DNA from: Roseateles sp.
Lineage (GTDB): Bacteria > Pseudomonadota > Gammaproteobacteria > Burkholderiales > Burkholderiaceae_C
Assembly: GCA_015657635.1 (NCBI GenBank)
Contig: JACDQM010000095.1
Location: 35,249 to 99,248 of the forward strand
Reading direction: 5' to 3'
DNA: 64,000 bases
Shown here: positions 27,248 through 36,751 of the stretch, in pieces
How the letters are laid out: every line of letters begins with the position of its first letter
Numbering within the stretch: the stretch's first letter is position 1
The notes under the pieces: model-generated
Told to the model about the DNA's origin: nothing
Database searches by the model: none
Seen by the model: only the letters and a program-made list of their open reading frames with translations
Made by a program: the position numbers and the translations under genes

Positions 27248-28335
27248 AGCGCGTCGAATTCCTGGCCCTCGACCGCGAAGCCGATCACCTTGAACAGCTC
27301 GCCCATCTCGTGCTCCTGGATCAGCTTGTGCGCCATCGCGCGCGCCGGCAGCTCGGCCTCTTGCTCCATCAGCGCGGCCAGGCCGCAGTTCAGCAGAAAG
27401 TGCGCCTGACTGGTGTAGCCCAGCACGCTGAGGCCGGCGTCCTGCCCGGCCAGCGCAATGCCGGTGAAGTTGACATGCGCGGTGATGTCCTTCTGGCCCA
27501 CCAGCTGCAGCGGGTCCGGGTCGGCCATGTGCTGGTGGTGGCACATCAGCGTGCCGCCGTGGCGCTGCGGGTGGTAGTACTCGGCCTCGGGGAAACCGTA
27601 GTCGATCAGGAAGATGGCGCCGCGCTGCAGTTGCGCGGCCAGCGTGCGCACAAAGCCTTCGGCCTGCGCATGCAGCTCGGTGACGGTGCCAGGCGGATAG
27701 TGCAGGCGCGCGTCAGCCACTTCCAGCGGCGGCTGCAGGGGGCTGGGCCGGTCGCTCCAGGCAAACGCATGGTCGTCATCGGCGCAGACCACGCCGCGCT
27801 CCTGCCACTGCTCGCCGTCGAAGAAGACCAACTGCACCGGCATTGCATCCAGCACCTCGTTGCCGATCACCACGCCGCTGAACTGATCGGGTAGCGCATC
27901 CAGCCATTCCACCCGGCCAGCCCAGGCGGTCAGCCGCTCGGCCTGGCGCGCGCGCAGCGTGCCGGACAGGTCGACGATGCGGTAGCGGCGGATGCGATCG
28001 CCCAGCGCCTGCAGCAGCTGCGCGGCCAGCGCGCCGGTGCCGGCACCGAACTCGATGATCTCGTCGGTGCCCGTGGCGTCCAGCGCCTGGCGAAGCTGTG
28101 CGGCCAGCGCCTGGCCGAACAGCGGCGACAGCTCGGGCGCGGTGACGAAGTCGGAGCCGCTTTGCGGCATCAGGCCGAATTTCTGGCGCTCGTTGGCGTA
28201 GTAGCCCAGGCCGGGGGCGTACAAGGCCAGGGCCATGAAGCGGTCGAAGGGCAGCCAGCCGCCGGCTGACTCGATCTCACGCCGGATCAGGGCCGGCAAG
28301 GGCTGCTCAGCCTGCTGGCCGTTGTGAATGCTCAT
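27211..28335 (-). CDS. MidA/NDUFAF7-family SAM-dependent methyltransferase
   Basis: A 374-residue class I methyltransferase of the MidA family. The SAM motif EFGAGTGALAAQLL lies near residue 95. Family segments include PLPALIRREIESAGGWLPFDRFM, DFVTAPELSPLFGQALA, GNEVLDAMPV, IDYGFPEAEYYHPQRHGGTLMCH and DITAHVNFTGI. Mitochondrial NDUFAF7 methylates an arginine of a complex I subunit; a bacterial equivalent is plausible but unproven. It lies 16 bases downstream of the second GGDEF-EAL gene on the same strand. Its last codons are the source of the 55-bp repeat. Confidence 0.92.
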   Translation of the reverse strand: MSIHNGQQAEQPLPALIRREIESAGGWLPFDRFMALALYAPGLGYYANERQKFGLMPQSGSDFVTAPELSPLFGQALAAQLRQALDATGTDEIIEFGAGTGALAAQLLQALGDRIRRYRIVDLSGTLRARQAERLTAWAGRVEWLDALPDQFSGVVIGNEVLDAMPVQLVFFDGEQWQERGVVCADDDHAFAWSDRPSPLQPPLEVADARLHYPPGTVTELHAQAEGFVRTLAAQLQRGAIFLIDYGFPEAEYYHPQRHGGTLMCHHQHMADPDPLQLVGQKDITAHVNFTGIALAGQDAGLSVLGYTSQAHFLLNCGLAALMEQEAELPARAMAHKLIQEHEMGELFKVIGFAVEGQEFDALGFARGDRSHTL

Positions 28336-28351
28336 GGATCGATTGTAGGAA

Positions 28352-30727
28352 TCAGGCGGGCTTGCGCAGCGTCAGCCAGGCCTCGAAGTCCTGCGCTGAC
28401 AGCGGCGGCGAGATCAGCTCGCCCTGAAAGGCATCGCAGCCCCAAGACGCCAGCAGATCGCGCTGCTGCGGCGTGCGCACGCCTTCGGCGATGACGGCCA
28501 GGCGCAGGCCGCTGGCCATCTGCACGATGGCGCGGGTGATGGTCGCGGCAGCCGCATCGCCTGGCAGGCGCGCGACAAAGCCCTGGTCGATCTTGAGCTT
28601 GTCCAGCGGGAGCTGGGTCAGGTGGGCCAGCGAGGTGTGGCCGGTGCCGAAGTCGTCGACCGAGATCGACAGCCCCAGAGCGCGCAGACTGGCCAGCGTG
28701 GCCGGCGCAGCCTCCACATCGTCCATCAGCATGCGCTCGGTCAACTCCAGCTCCAGCCAGGCGCCGGGCACATCGGCGGCGTCCAGCACATCGGCCACGG
28801 TGTCGGCGAAGCTGCTGAGGCGGAACTGCATGGCCGACAGATTGACCGCAATCGGCACCGGCGCCACGCCGCTCTTGTGCCACAGGCGCGTCTGGCGAGC
28901 GGCCTCGCGCATCACCCATTCGCCCAGCGGCACCATCAGGCGGTGGCGCTCGGCCACATCGATGAAGGCCTCGGGCGTGAGCAGGCCGCGGGTCGGGTGC
29001 TGCCAGCGCAGCAGCGCTTCGGCGCCGCGCAAGCTGCCGTCGGCTGCGCTGATCTGCGGCTGGTAGTAGAGGCGGAACTGGCCATGCGTCAGCGCCTCGG
29101 CCAGCTCGGCCTCAAGAACCAGATCGGCATAGGCGCGGCTGGCCAGCACTGGCTCGAAGAACTGGTAGTTGGCGCGGCCTTTGGCCTTGGCCAGGTACAT
29201 CGCGGTGTCGGCATGCTGGATCAGATCGGCCGCGCTGTCGCCATGCTCGGGGAACATGGCCACGCCGATCGAGGGTGTGACCGAGAGCTGCCGGCCGTCG
29301 GCGCGCACCGGCACCTCGACCACCGACAGCAGCGCGTTCAGCACCACCATCACGTCTTCGCGGCCGCGCACATCGCGCAGCAGCACGATGAACTCGTCGC
29401 CGCCGAAGCGGGCCACCAGGTCGGTGGCGCGCACGCAGTCGCGGATGCGGTCGGCCACCGTGGTCAGCACCTTGTCGCCTTCCAGGTGGCCCAGCGAGTC
29501 GTTGACGCGCTTGAAGTTGTCCAGGTCGATGAACAGCAGCGCCAGCGGCTGGGCCGAGGCGCGGGCATGGGCCAGCGCCGGTTCCAGCCGGTCCATGAAG
29601 GAGGCGCGGTTGAGCAGCTGCGTCAGCGCGTCGTGCTGGGCCAGGTGATGGATGCGCGCCTGTGCGGCGATGCGGTCGCGGATGTCGCGCACGATGGTCA
29701 TGCGCAGGCTCTCGCCATCACGCTCCATGGTGCGCACGATGAACTCGACCGGGATGCGGGTGCCGTCGCGATGCACCACCGCGGTCTCGTAGCGCAGCTC
29801 GCGCTGCTCGGCCATCACGCGGCCCACCTTGCTCAGCTCGTCCTCGGCGACGAAGCCCAGCGCGTGGCGGCCCACCAGCTCCTGCTGCGTGTAGCCCAGC
29901 AACTCGCACAGCGGCGGGTTGACGTCGGTGATGATGCCCTCGTGGTGGAAGACGATGCCCTCCACCGTGGCCTGCATGAACTTGGCCAGGCGCAGTTCGG
30001 ACTCGCGCATCGCGGCCTCGGCCTGGCGGTGGCGGGTGATGTCGATGATCAGCACAAACACCGCCGCCACATTGCGCTCGTCGTCCAGATGCGGCAGCAG
30101 GCTAACCTCGATCCAGCGCGGCTTGCCATCCTGCCCCTGCAATTCACGCACATAGTTGACCGCGGTGGCCTGCTGCAGCACGCGATCCACTGAGGGCTGG
30201 ATCAGCGCTGCGGCGGTCTCGCCGATCACCTCTGGAAAGGTGCGTCCGAGGATGCTCTGCGGGTCAAGCCCGAAAGCGCTGGCATAGGCCCGATTGGCAA
30301 ACTGGCAGCGAAAGCCCTGCGCCTCGTAGAAGGCGATCTGCGCCGGCACGTTGTCCGCCAGCAGGCGGAATTGCGCCACCTGATCGGCCATGGCCTGCTG
30401 GGCAGCGCGCGTGGCGCCGGCGATGGGCTGCCACAGGCAGGCATGGGCTGCGAGCGCCGCGTCCCACCGCCCCTGGCAGGCCAGCCAGGTTTCGGATGCG
30501 GCGGCTTTCAACTCCAGCGTGAAGTTCTGTGGCGCGGCCAAGGCCGTCAGCATGAGCGCGGCGGACTCGGGGCTGAGCCAGGCGACGCGCTCAGCCGCGG
30601 ACCCGGCCAGGGCACGGAACAGGGCATTGGACTGCAGCACCTGCCCCTGGGCGGACAGCAGCGCGAAGGCGGCCGGCAGCAACTCGGAAACCGACCCATC
30701 CGGTGCGGCGTCGGGTGCTTGCCTCAT
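28352..30727 (-). CDS. PAS-GGDEF-EAL c-di-GMP signalling protein
   Basis: A 791-residue soluble protein: no membrane segment is seen. Three PAS-like domains (about 15-100, 115-235 and 245-360; the second contains the family-like FANRAYASAFGLDPQSILG) precede GGDEF at 442-446 in RFGGDEFIVLL and EAL at 570 in GAEALLRWQHPTRGLL. DDFGTGHTSLAHL completes the phosphodiesterase site. Both enzyme motifs look intact. The PAS domains suggest sensing of a small ligand, redox state or oxygen inside the cell. It overlaps none of its neighbours: udg ends 20 bases upstream and midA starts 16 bases downstream. Confidence 0.93.
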   Translation of the reverse strand: MRQAPDAAPDGSVSELLPAAFALLSAQGQVLQSNALFRALAGSAAERVAWLSPESAALMLTALAAPQNFTLELKAAASETWLACQGRWDAALAAHACLWQPIAGATRAAQQAMADQVAQFRLLADNVPAQIAFYEAQGFRCQFANRAYASAFGLDPQSILGRTFPEVIGETAAALIQPSVDRVLQQATAVNYVRELQGQDGKPRWIEVSLLPHLDDERNVAAVFVLIIDITRHRQAEAAMRESELRLAKFMQATVEGIVFHHEGIITDVNPPLCELLGYTQQELVGRHALGFVAEDELSKVGRVMAEQRELRYETAVVHRDGTRIPVEFIVRTMERDGESLRMTIVRDIRDRIAAQARIHHLAQHDALTQLLNRASFMDRLEPALAHARASAQPLALLFIDLDNFKRVNDSLGHLEGDKVLTTVADRIRDCVRATDLVARFGGDEFIVLLRDVRGREDVMVVLNALLSVVEVPVRADGRQLSVTPSIGVAMFPEHGDSAADLIQHADTAMYLAKAKGRANYQFFEPVLASRAYADLVLEAELAEALTHGQFRLYYQPQISAADGSLRGAEALLRWQHPTRGLLTPEAFIDVAERHRLMVPLGEWVMREAARQTRLWHKSGVAPVPIAVNLSAMQFRLSSFADTVADVLDAADVPGAWLELELTERMLMDDVEAAPATLASLRALGLSISVDDFGTGHTSLAHLTQLPLDKLKIDQGFVARLPGDAAAATITRAIVQMASGLRLAVIAEGVRTPQQRDLLASWGCDAFQGELISPPLSAQDFEAWLTLRKPA

Positions 30728-30746
30728 GCAGGAGTCTCCTCGATCG

Positions 30747-31565
30747 TCAGCGGGGACGGCGCTGTTCGACGGTATCCAGCGCCAGGCAGAGATCCTCCCA
30801 GGCGCGCGCCTTGTCCACCAGATTGCGCAGCAGATAAGCCGGATGGTAGGTGACGATCACCGGGATGCCCTGATAGTCATGCACCCGGCCGCGCAGCCGA
30901 CCGATGGCTTCGTTGCTTTGCAGCAGCGACTGCACCGCGAAACGCCCCATCGCCAGGATGATGCGCGGCTGCACCAGCGCGATCTGCCGGTCCAGATAGG
31001 GGGCGCACTGGGCCAGTTCCTCGGGCTCGGGATTGCGGTTGCGCGGCGGCCGGCACTTCAGCGTGTTGGCGATGAAGACCTGCTGCTCGGGTGTGCCCGG
31101 CGCGCGCCGCAGCTGAATGGCGCGCAACATATTGTCCAGCAGCTTGCCGGCCGGGCCGACGAAAGGCTCGCCCTGCTGGTCCTCCTGCTCGCCCGGCGCC
31201 TCGCCGACGATCATCCACTGCGCCTGCTCGTTGCCGACGCCGAACACGGTGTTCTTGCGACCCTCGCACAGCGTGCAGGCACGGCAGCCGGCCACTGCGG
31301 CGCGCAGCTCGTCCCAGCCCATCTGCGCCACCGGACTGGCCGCAGCTGCATTGCGCAGCGGCATGGCGGGCGGGGCGGCCGCTGGCGGTCGTGCTGGCGA
31401 CGCTGCGGGCCTGGCGGGCGGTGGCTCGCTGCGCTCAGCTGGGGTTGCTGCTGCGGCAGCAGGCACATTAGGCACAGCAGGCGCCTGCGCAGGCGCAGCG
31501 TTTTGCCACACCCGCAGGCCCATCGCTTCCAGCATGGCGCGCTGGCGCTCGTCCCAGCCGCTCAT
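30747..31565 (-). CDS. Family 4 uracil-DNA glycosylase
   Basis: A 272-residue DNA repair enzyme that excises uracil from DNA. An Ala/Pro-rich linker (about 25-80) precedes the catalytic domain. Four Cys for a 4Fe-4S cluster are visible: the pair in GCRACTLC, then Cys in TLKCRPPRN and Cys in LAQCAPYL. The catalytic motif is GEAPGEQED and the DNA-binding motif is TYHPAYLLR, both typical of family 4. Its start overlaps the stop of rimI (ATGA), so tsaB-rimI-udg is one operon, a common arrangement in Burkholderiales. Confidence 0.94.
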   Translation of the reverse strand: MSGWDERQRAMLEAMGLRVWQNAAPAQAPAVPNVPAAAAATPAERSEPPPARPAASPARPPAAAPPAMPLRNAAAASPVAQMGWDELRAAVAGCRACTLCEGRKNTVFGVGNEQAQWMIVGEAPGEQEDQQGEPFVGPAGKLLDNMLRAIQLRRAPGTPEQQVFIANTLKCRPPRNRNPEPEELAQCAPYLDRQIALVQPRIILAMGRFAVQSLLQSNEAIGRLRGRVHDYQGIPVIVTYHPAYLLRNLVDKARAWEDLCLALDTVEQRRPR

Positions 31566-32068
31566 CGCGCCACCTCGCCGAGATCCAGGCTCATCAGCAC
31601 CGCATCCTCGCGCTGGCCGGCCACAGCCGGGTAGTAGGCGCGCCGGATGCCGGTTTCGACATAGCCGTAGCGCGCATAGACCTCGCGGGCGCGGGCATTG
31701 CTGCGCCGCACTTCGAGCCAGATCTGCTCGCAGCCCTGCTCGTGCGCCAACGCGCTGAGCGCGTCCAGCATGCGGCGGGCATGGCCCTGACCCTGGTGCT
31801 CAGGGGCGACCGCGATATTCAGCAGGTGCAATTCGGTCACGCCAGGCATCGCCAGGAAGTAGCCCAGCAGCTGCCCCTGCGGATCGCGCAGCAAACGCGC
31901 CAGGTAGCCGGCTGCGAGCGAATCGATGAAGTTGCCGCGCGTCCAGGGGAAGGGATAGGCGCGCTGCTCCAGGTCGAGCACGGCATCCAGATCGCCGAGC
32001 TGCATCGGCTGCAGCGTCGATCCGCTGCCGGACCTGTCAGTGGGCGGGTGGCTCAGACTCGCGCTCAT
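31562..32068 (-). CDS. rimI: Ribosomal protein S18 alanine N-acetyltransferase
   Basis: A 168-residue GNAT acetyltransferase. The acetyl-CoA loop [14 protein letters not shown] and the preceding [11 protein letters not shown] strand are typical, and [30 protein letters not shown] matches RimI closely. RimI acetylates the N-terminus of ribosomal protein S18. The N-terminal 18 residues are Ser-rich and not conserved, so a later start is possible. It lies five bases after tsaB and overlaps udg. Confidence 0.93.
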   Translation of the reverse strand: MSASLSHPPTDRSGSGSTLQPMQLGDLDAVLDLEQRAYPFPWTRGNFIDSLAAGYLARLLRDPQGQLLGYFLAMPGVTELHLLNIAVAPEHQGQGHARRMLDALSALAHEQGCEQIWLEVRRSNARAREVYARYGYVETGIRRAYYPAVAGQREDAVLMSLDLGEVAR

Positions 32069-32073
32069 CGCAC

Positions 32074-32787
32074 TCAGCCCTGTGCCTTGGCGGCCAGGCG
32101 CTCGGCCGTGGTCTGGGCCACCTTGTCGCGCACATAGACGGGCACGGCTTCGGCGGCATCCAGCTGCAAGCCCTGCTCCCAGGCCTGCTGCGCCAGGGCC
32201 GCCAGCGCCGCGCCACGCTGGCGCTGCTGCGGCCAGCTCAGCGTCGCCAGATCGGCCAGCTCGGGGAACTCAGTCAGCGCCGATCCGCACAGGGCCTGTG
32301 GCGCTTCGCCCCACTGCGCCAGCAGCGCCTGCGGGCAATACAGCGCCGGCTCGACCACGGTGTGCCAGACACCAGCGCGCCAGGCGTAAGCCGCGGCATA
32401 GGCCTCGCCCATGCGGGCATCCATGGCCACCCACAGCAGGTCAGGCAAGACCTGACCCTGGGCCTGGGCCTGCAGGCGCGCGTCCTCGGCCACCAGCATC
32501 AGGCTGTCGATCGCCAGCACCGGCTTGTTGGCCCCGAAGGCCAGGCCCTGGGCCACCGCACAGGCGGTGCGCAGGCCGGTGAAGGCGCCAGGGCCGCGGC
32601 CGAAGGCGATTGCATCCACCTGCGCCAGGCTCAGACCTTCGGCGGCCAGCAAGGCCATGGCCTGCGGCACCATCAGCTCGGAGGCCCGCGCGCCGCCCTC
32701 GCCGTTGTAGACACGCAGACCCTGCGGCCCGCTCAGGGCCAGGGTCAGGGTGTCGGTCGAGCTATCGAGGGCCAGCAGAACAGTCAT
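32074..32787 (-). CDS. tsaB: tRNA t6A biosynthesis protein TsaB
   Basis: A 237-residue ASKHA-fold protein that forms the complex with TsaD and TsaE for threonylcarbamoyl transfer to A37 of tRNAs. Visible marks are LALDSSTDTLTLAL at the start, then IAFGRGPGAFTGLRTACAVAQGLAFG, the TsaD-contact region. It is the first gene of tsaB-rimI-udg. The partner enzyme making the activated intermediate, Sua5/TsaC, is also in this window (33991-34968). Confidence 0.95.
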   Translation of the reverse strand: MTVLLALDSSTDTLTLALSGPQGLRVYNGEGGARASELMVPQAMALLAAEGLSLAQVDAIAFGRGPGAFTGLRTACAVAQGLAFGANKPVLAIDSLMLVAEDARLQAQAQGQVLPDLLWVAMDARMGEAYAAAYAWRAGVWHTVVEPALYCPQALLAQWGEAPQALCGSALTEFPELADLATLSWPQQRQRGAALAALAQQAWEQGLQLDAAEAVPVYVRDKVAQTTAERLAAKAQG

Positions 32788-32802
32788 GTCGGGCGGAGTT
32801 TA

Positions 32803-32965
32803 GGGCAACGCTGAACAAGTCCCTCGCGCACGGCGCATCCCTGCTTTGGGCGATCTGCTGTGTTGCAAATCCTCGCCGTAGCCCAAGCTACGGCGAGGAC
32901 TTGCGCCTGGCAGTTCATCCCAAACCAGGACGCGCCGCGTCGCGGGGGCTTATTCAGCGTTGCCC
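32803..32965. repeat. MITE-like inverted-repeat element (163 bp)
   Basis: The ends GGGCAACGCTGAA and TTCAGCGTTGCCC are perfect 13-base inverted repeats, extending imperfectly to about 20. Inside, CCTCGCCGTAG (32871-32881) pairs perfectly with CTACGGCGAGG (32888-32898), and TTTGGG with CCCAAA further out, so the whole element folds as one long hairpin. It carries no gene and no clear target-site duplication. A non-autonomous transposon remnant or dispersed repeat is most likely. Confidence 0.7.
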
Positions 32966-33016
32966 GAGGGTCTGGCCGGCCCCGCCACAGGGGCAGACGC
33001 GGGTCGCGTCGGGGAA

Positions 33017-33979
33017 TCAGAAGGGGTTGCTGACGGCGCGTGTCTGGGCCAGAGAGCCCAGGCGGCTTTGCCCAGCAGGGCTCAGCATGGTGTCACTGGC
33101 CCACAGCCAGGTCGTCGGCGTCGCGCCGGTTGCCAGGGTCTTGCTGGTGCAATCCGGCACCGGTGACGTGCTCAGGCAGGCGCCATCAACCACATTGGTG
33201 TAGCCATAACCGGAAGCAAACTTGACCAAGGTCTGAAGCATCTCGTCGGCGAACACCACGCCCAGCTGGCGGCCGTCCAGCGTGACCTTCAGGGTCAGCT
33301 CATTGTTGAAGGCGGCCGTGAGGGAGGTCAGCAGCTTGGCGCGATTCGGATCGGCCTTGGCGGTGTTCTCCTTGATCGCGAACGGGGTCAGCCCCATGTC
33401 CGGCAAGGTCGGCAGGATGATGCGGCCGCCCGCATCGGCCAGGCGGTTGATCTGCGTGGCGAGCAGGCGGCCGCGCGCCGCGGCTTCCGCCCGCAACGCA
33501 GCTTCGGACTGGGCCGGGTACTGCGCGTAGAGCTCCAGCACATCGTTGGCGCCCGCCAGCACCGTGATCAGGGTCTTGGCATCGACACCGCCCGTGGCCA
33601 GATGGCCATCGATTTGCGTCTTCACATCAGCGACCTTGGCCCCGAGCCGGGCGTAGATCTTGCCGGTCGGCGCGGCCACCGCGGTGGGGTTGCACTCTGG
33701 AAAGACCAGCCCGAAAGTAGCGGCCAGCGTCTGGTTCCACAGCGGATTGCTGGCGCAGACGATGGCGCCCGTGGTGTCGTCGACCGCGTTGATCGTGTAT
33801 TTCTTGCCGGTGGCGGTGATGACGCTGGATTCGTCACCAAAGGAAAGAATGCGCGTCGGCTTGAAGGGCTCGATCTGCCCGCCGCCACCGCCGCAGCCGG
33901 CCATCGTCACCGCCAGGGCCACGGCCCCCATCAGCATCGGTGCGCGACGCAGCACAGCTTGCTTGAACGCTTTCATCAA
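33017..33979 (-). CDS. SGNH/GDSL-like lipoprotein
   Basis: A 320-residue lipoprotein with lipobox MAGC followed by GGGGGQ. The mature part has SGNH-hydrolase blocks: block I as LSFGDESSV where the usual form is FGDS, block III as VLAGANDVLELYAQYP (G-x-N-D), and block V near the C-terminus as WASDTMLSPAGQ. The catalytic His normally two residues after this Asp is missing (Leu there), so activity is doubtful, although the Asp and overall fold are kept. Alternatively the family in this lineage uses another base. No partner gene is evident. It lies next to the inverted-repeat element. Confidence 0.75.
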   Translation of the reverse strand: MMKAFKQAVLRRAPMLMGAVALAVTMAGCGGGGGQIEPFKPTRILSFGDESSVITATGKKYTINAVDDTTGAIVCASNPLWNQTLAATFGLVFPECNPTAVAAPTGKIYARLGAKVADVKTQIDGHLATGGVDAKTLITVLAGANDVLELYAQYPAQSEAALRAEAAARGRLLATQINRLADAGGRIILPTLPDMGLTPFAIKENTAKADPNRAKLLTSLTAAFNNELTLKVTLDGRQLGVVFADEMLQTLVKFASGYGYTNVVDGACLSTSPVPDCTSKTLATGATPTTWLWASDTMLSPAGQSRLGSLAQTRAVSNPF

Positions 33980-33990
33980 ATGTCTTCCCT

Positions 33991-34968
33991 CTAGTGACTA
34001 AAGGCCGCCGCAGCGCGCGACAGCCGATCTCGCACCCCATCCCAGCCGCTGTCCGGTGGGGGTGCTTCGATCCAGATTTCCTGGGCGCCGGCGGCGTCGA
34101 GCTCGCGCAGCACCGCAAACAATTCATGGGCCGCCGCCTTGGCCTCACCGGGCATGGCCCGGTGCAGCACGCCGGCAGGCGGACTCAGCGTTCGCGAATA
34201 TACCGCCAGGCCTGCCGGCAGTTTTTGCTGCAAGGTATCCGCCAGCCGTGCGGGATCCAGCAGACGCACCACGGCGCGCGGTGCGTAGTGGGCCGCCAGC
34301 GTGCCGGAGGCGCGCGGCGCTTGGGCATCGGGGGCCAGCAGCGGCTCGCCAGCCGCGGCTTCGATTTCCGCGGGCGTCAGCACACCTGGGCGCAGCAACA
34401 CCGGATGGGCGCGGCTGCAGTCGACGATGCTGGATTCAATGCCGACCTCGCAATCACCGCCGTCCAGCACCCAGACCTCGCCGTCGAATTCTTCTTCCAC
34501 ATGGGCCGCGCGCGTGGGGCTGACGCGGCCGAAGCGGTTGGCGCTGGGCGCGGCGATGCCCAGCACGCCACGCAGGCGGGCCTCGGCCATCAAGGCCCGC
34601 GCCACCGGGTGCGCCGGGCAGCGCAAGCCGATGGTGTCCTGCCCGCCCGCCGATGCTGCGGCCACGCCGGGCTTGCGCGGCACGATCACTGTCAGCGGCC
34701 CCGGCCAGAAGGTGTTCATCAGGCGGCGCGCCACCGGCGGTAGCTCAGCGGCGAAGGCCTCGGCATCGGCCGCATCGAGCACATGCACGATCAGTGGGTG
34801 ATCACTGGGCCGGCCCTTGGCGACAAAGATCTTGGCCACCGCCGCATCGTCGTCCGCCCGCGCGCCAAGGCCGTAGACGGTCTCAGTCGGCAGGGCCAGC
34901 AACTCGCCCGCCGCCAGATGCTCGGCGGCGCGGCGCAGCGCGGCGGGGTCGTGTCCGTTCAGCAGCAC
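33991..34968 (-). CDS. L-threonylcarbamoyladenylate synthase (Sua5 type)
   Basis: A 325-residue two-domain enzyme. The YrdC domain (about 1-200) has LPTETVYGLGARADDD and KGRPSDHPLIVHV, and makes threonylcarbamoyl-AMP from threonine, bicarbonate and ATP. The C-terminal Sua5 domain follows the linker. GTG at 34968 is preferred: it comes just after the purK stop (34976) and begins at the conserved start of the YrdC domain. An ATG at 35040 would lie inside purK. It follows purK on the same strand, as usual in Burkholderiales, and supplies TsaB-TsaD-TsaE. Confidence 0.92.
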   Translation of the reverse strand: MLLNGHDPAALRRAAEHLAAGELLALPTETVYGLGARADDDAAVAKIFVAKGRPSDHPLIVHVLDAADAEAFAAELPPVARRLMNTFWPGPLTVIVPRKPGVAAASAGGQDTIGLRCPAHPVARALMAEARLRGVLGIAAPSANRFGRVSPTRAAHVEEEFDGEVWVLDGGDCEVGIESSIVDCSRAHPVLLRPGVLTPAEIEAAAGEPLLAPDAQAPRASGTLAAHYAPRAVVRLLDPARLADTLQQKLPAGLAVYSRTLSPPAGVLHRAMPGEAKAAAHELFAVLRELDAAGAQEIWIEAPPPDSGWDGVRDRLSRAAAAFSH

Positions 34969-34975
34969 GAAAGTC

Positions 34976-36160
34976 TCACCACTCGGTCGGCAGACCCAGC
35001 ACGGCGGCAGCGGCCTGGGCGCGCTGCTGCGTCTCTTCAACCGTCGCCGCCGTGATGTTTAGATGGCCCATCTTGCGGCCCGGTCGGGCACTGGTCTTGC
35101 CGTACAGATGCAGATGGGTGCCGGGAATCGCCAGCACGCGGTCCCAGGCCGGCTCGCGCTCGGTGCCTGAGGGGTCACCAGGAAACCAAAGGTCGCCCAG
35201 CAGGTTCAACATCACCGTCGGCGAATGCAGGCGCGGCGCGTTCAGCGGCAGACCAGCCATCGCGCGGACCTGCAGCTCAAACTGCGAGACATCACAGGCG
35301 TTGATCGTGTAGTGGCCCGAGTTGTGCGGGCGTGGCGCCATCTCGTTGACGACCAGGCGGCCATCCTGCAGCAGGAAGAACTCGATGCACAGCACGCCGA
35401 CATAGCCCATCTCGGTGACGATGCGTGCGGCAGCCGCGCTGGCCTGTTCGGCCAATGCTGGCGAAACGCCGGGCGCAGGCACCTGGGTGACAGCCAGGAT
35501 GCCATCGCGGTGCAGGTTCTGCTGCACCGGGAACTGCACCACCGTGCCGTCGCGCCCACGCGCGACGATCACCGACAGTTCCAGCGCCAGCGGCAGCATC
35601 TGCTCCAGCACGCAGGGCACGCGCTTGAGTTCATCCCAGCCGGCGGCCAGCGCTTCGCGGGTCTTGACGCGGATCTGGCCCTTGCCGTCATAGCCCATGC
35701 GGGCGGTCTTCAGGATGCCGGGCAAGAGCGCCGAGTCGACCGCGGCCAGTGCAGCCTCGCTGTCGATCACCGCATAAGGCGCGCAGGCCACGCCGCTGGC
35801 GGCAAAGTGGGCCTTCTCATCGGCGCGATCCTGGCAGATCGCCACGCACGACCCAGCCGGAGCCACCGGCTTGCTGCGCGCCAGCATGTCCAGCGCCTGG
35901 GCCGGCACGTTCTCGAATTCGGTGGTGATGGCCGCGCAGGCGGCGGCCATGCGCGTCAGCCCGGCTTCGTCCAGGTAGTCGGCGCGGATGTGCTCATGCG
36001 CCACCAGACCGGCCGGGCTCGCCTCGTCCGGGTCCAGCACCAGGGTACGAAAGCCCAGGCTCTGCGCGGCATGCACAAACATGCGGCCCAGCTGGCCGCC
36101 GCCGATCACGCCCAGCGTGGTGGTGGCCGCCGGCAGCAGCTGCAGCGTTTGGCTCGTCAT
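34976..36160 (-). CDS. purK: N5-carboxyaminoimidazole ribonucleotide synthase
   Basis: A 394-residue ATP-grasp enzyme of purine synthesis that carboxylates AIR to N5-CAIR using ATP and bicarbonate. [12 protein letters not shown] opens the N-terminal domain, [11 protein letters not shown] and [18 protein letters not shown] form the ATP-grasp core, and [15 protein letters not shown] is the family signature. The start shares a base with the purE stop (TGATG), so the two are translationally coupled. Confidence 0.97.
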   Translation of the reverse strand: MTSQTLQLLPAATTTLGVIGGGQLGRMFVHAAQSLGFRTLVLDPDEASPAGLVAHEHIRADYLDEAGLTRMAAACAAITTEFENVPAQALDMLARSKPVAPAGSCVAICQDRADEKAHFAASGVACAPYAVIDSEAALAAVDSALLPGILKTARMGYDGKGQIRVKTREALAAGWDELKRVPCVLEQMLPLALELSVIVARGRDGTVVQFPVQQNLHRDGILAVTQVPAPGVSPALAEQASAAAARIVTEMGYVGVLCIEFFLLQDGRLVVNEMAPRPHNSGHYTINACDVSQFELQVRAMAGLPLNAPRLHSPTVMLNLLGDLWFPGDPSGTEREPAWDRVLAIPGTHLHLYGKTSARPGRKMGHLNITAATVEETQQRAQAAAAVLGLPTEW

Positions 36161-36678
36161 CAGATCAGGTCCTTGCTCATGTCGCGGGCCACCTCGGTCT
36201 GGCGGACGCGGTAGGCGGCGAGCTTGTCGCGCAGGGCCGTGTCCTGGCGTGCCAGCATCGCAACCGCGAACAGCGCGGCATTGCCGGCACCGGCCGTGCC
36301 GATGGCGAAGGTCGCCACCGGAATGCCCTTGGGCATCTGCACGATGGAATGCAGCGAGTCGACCCCCTGCAGATGACGGCTGGCGACCGGCACGCCCAGC
36401 ACCGGCACCTGCGTCTTGGCCGCCAGCATGCCCGGCAGGTGCGCAGCGCCGCCGGCCCCGGCGATGATGGCCTGCAGGCCGCGTGCCTCGGCGGCTTCGG
36501 CGTAAGCGAACATCTCGTCAGGCATGCGGTGAGCCGAGACCACCTTGGCCTCGAAAGCGACACCGAACTCGGCGAGAATGGTGGTGGCGTGCTTCATGGT
36601 TTCCCAGTCACTGCTGGAACCCATCACCACGCCAACCAGGGGAGTGGCGTTCTGCAGATCCTGCACGACTCGCTCCAT
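36160..36678 (-). CDS. purE: N5-carboxyaminoimidazole ribonucleotide mutase
   Basis: A 172-residue enzyme that moves the carboxyl of N5-CAIR to give CAIR, the substrate of PurC. Marks are [14 protein letters not shown], the active-site SAHRMPDE and [13 protein letters not shown]. The ATG at 36678 was taken because the conserved core starts shortly after it; more upstream codons would run into the promoter of the divergent thioredoxin gene. It is coupled to purK. purC lies about 2 kb away with two other genes between, not directly in the operon. Confidence 0.96.
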   Translation of the reverse strand: MERVVQDLQNATPLVGVVMGSSSDWETMKHATTILAEFGVAFEAKVVSAHRMPDEMFAYAEAAEARGLQAIIAGAGGAAHLPGMLAAKTQVPVLGVPVASRHLQGVDSLHSIVQMPKGIPVATFAIGTAGAGNAALFAVAMLARQDTALRDKLAAYRVRQTEVARDMSKDLI

Positions 36679-36751
36679 AGGCTGGAAAACCTTGAATTGT
36701 AGGCGGCCACCGCCACCTGCCCTCTTCCGCCCCATCGGCCGCACCGACGCC

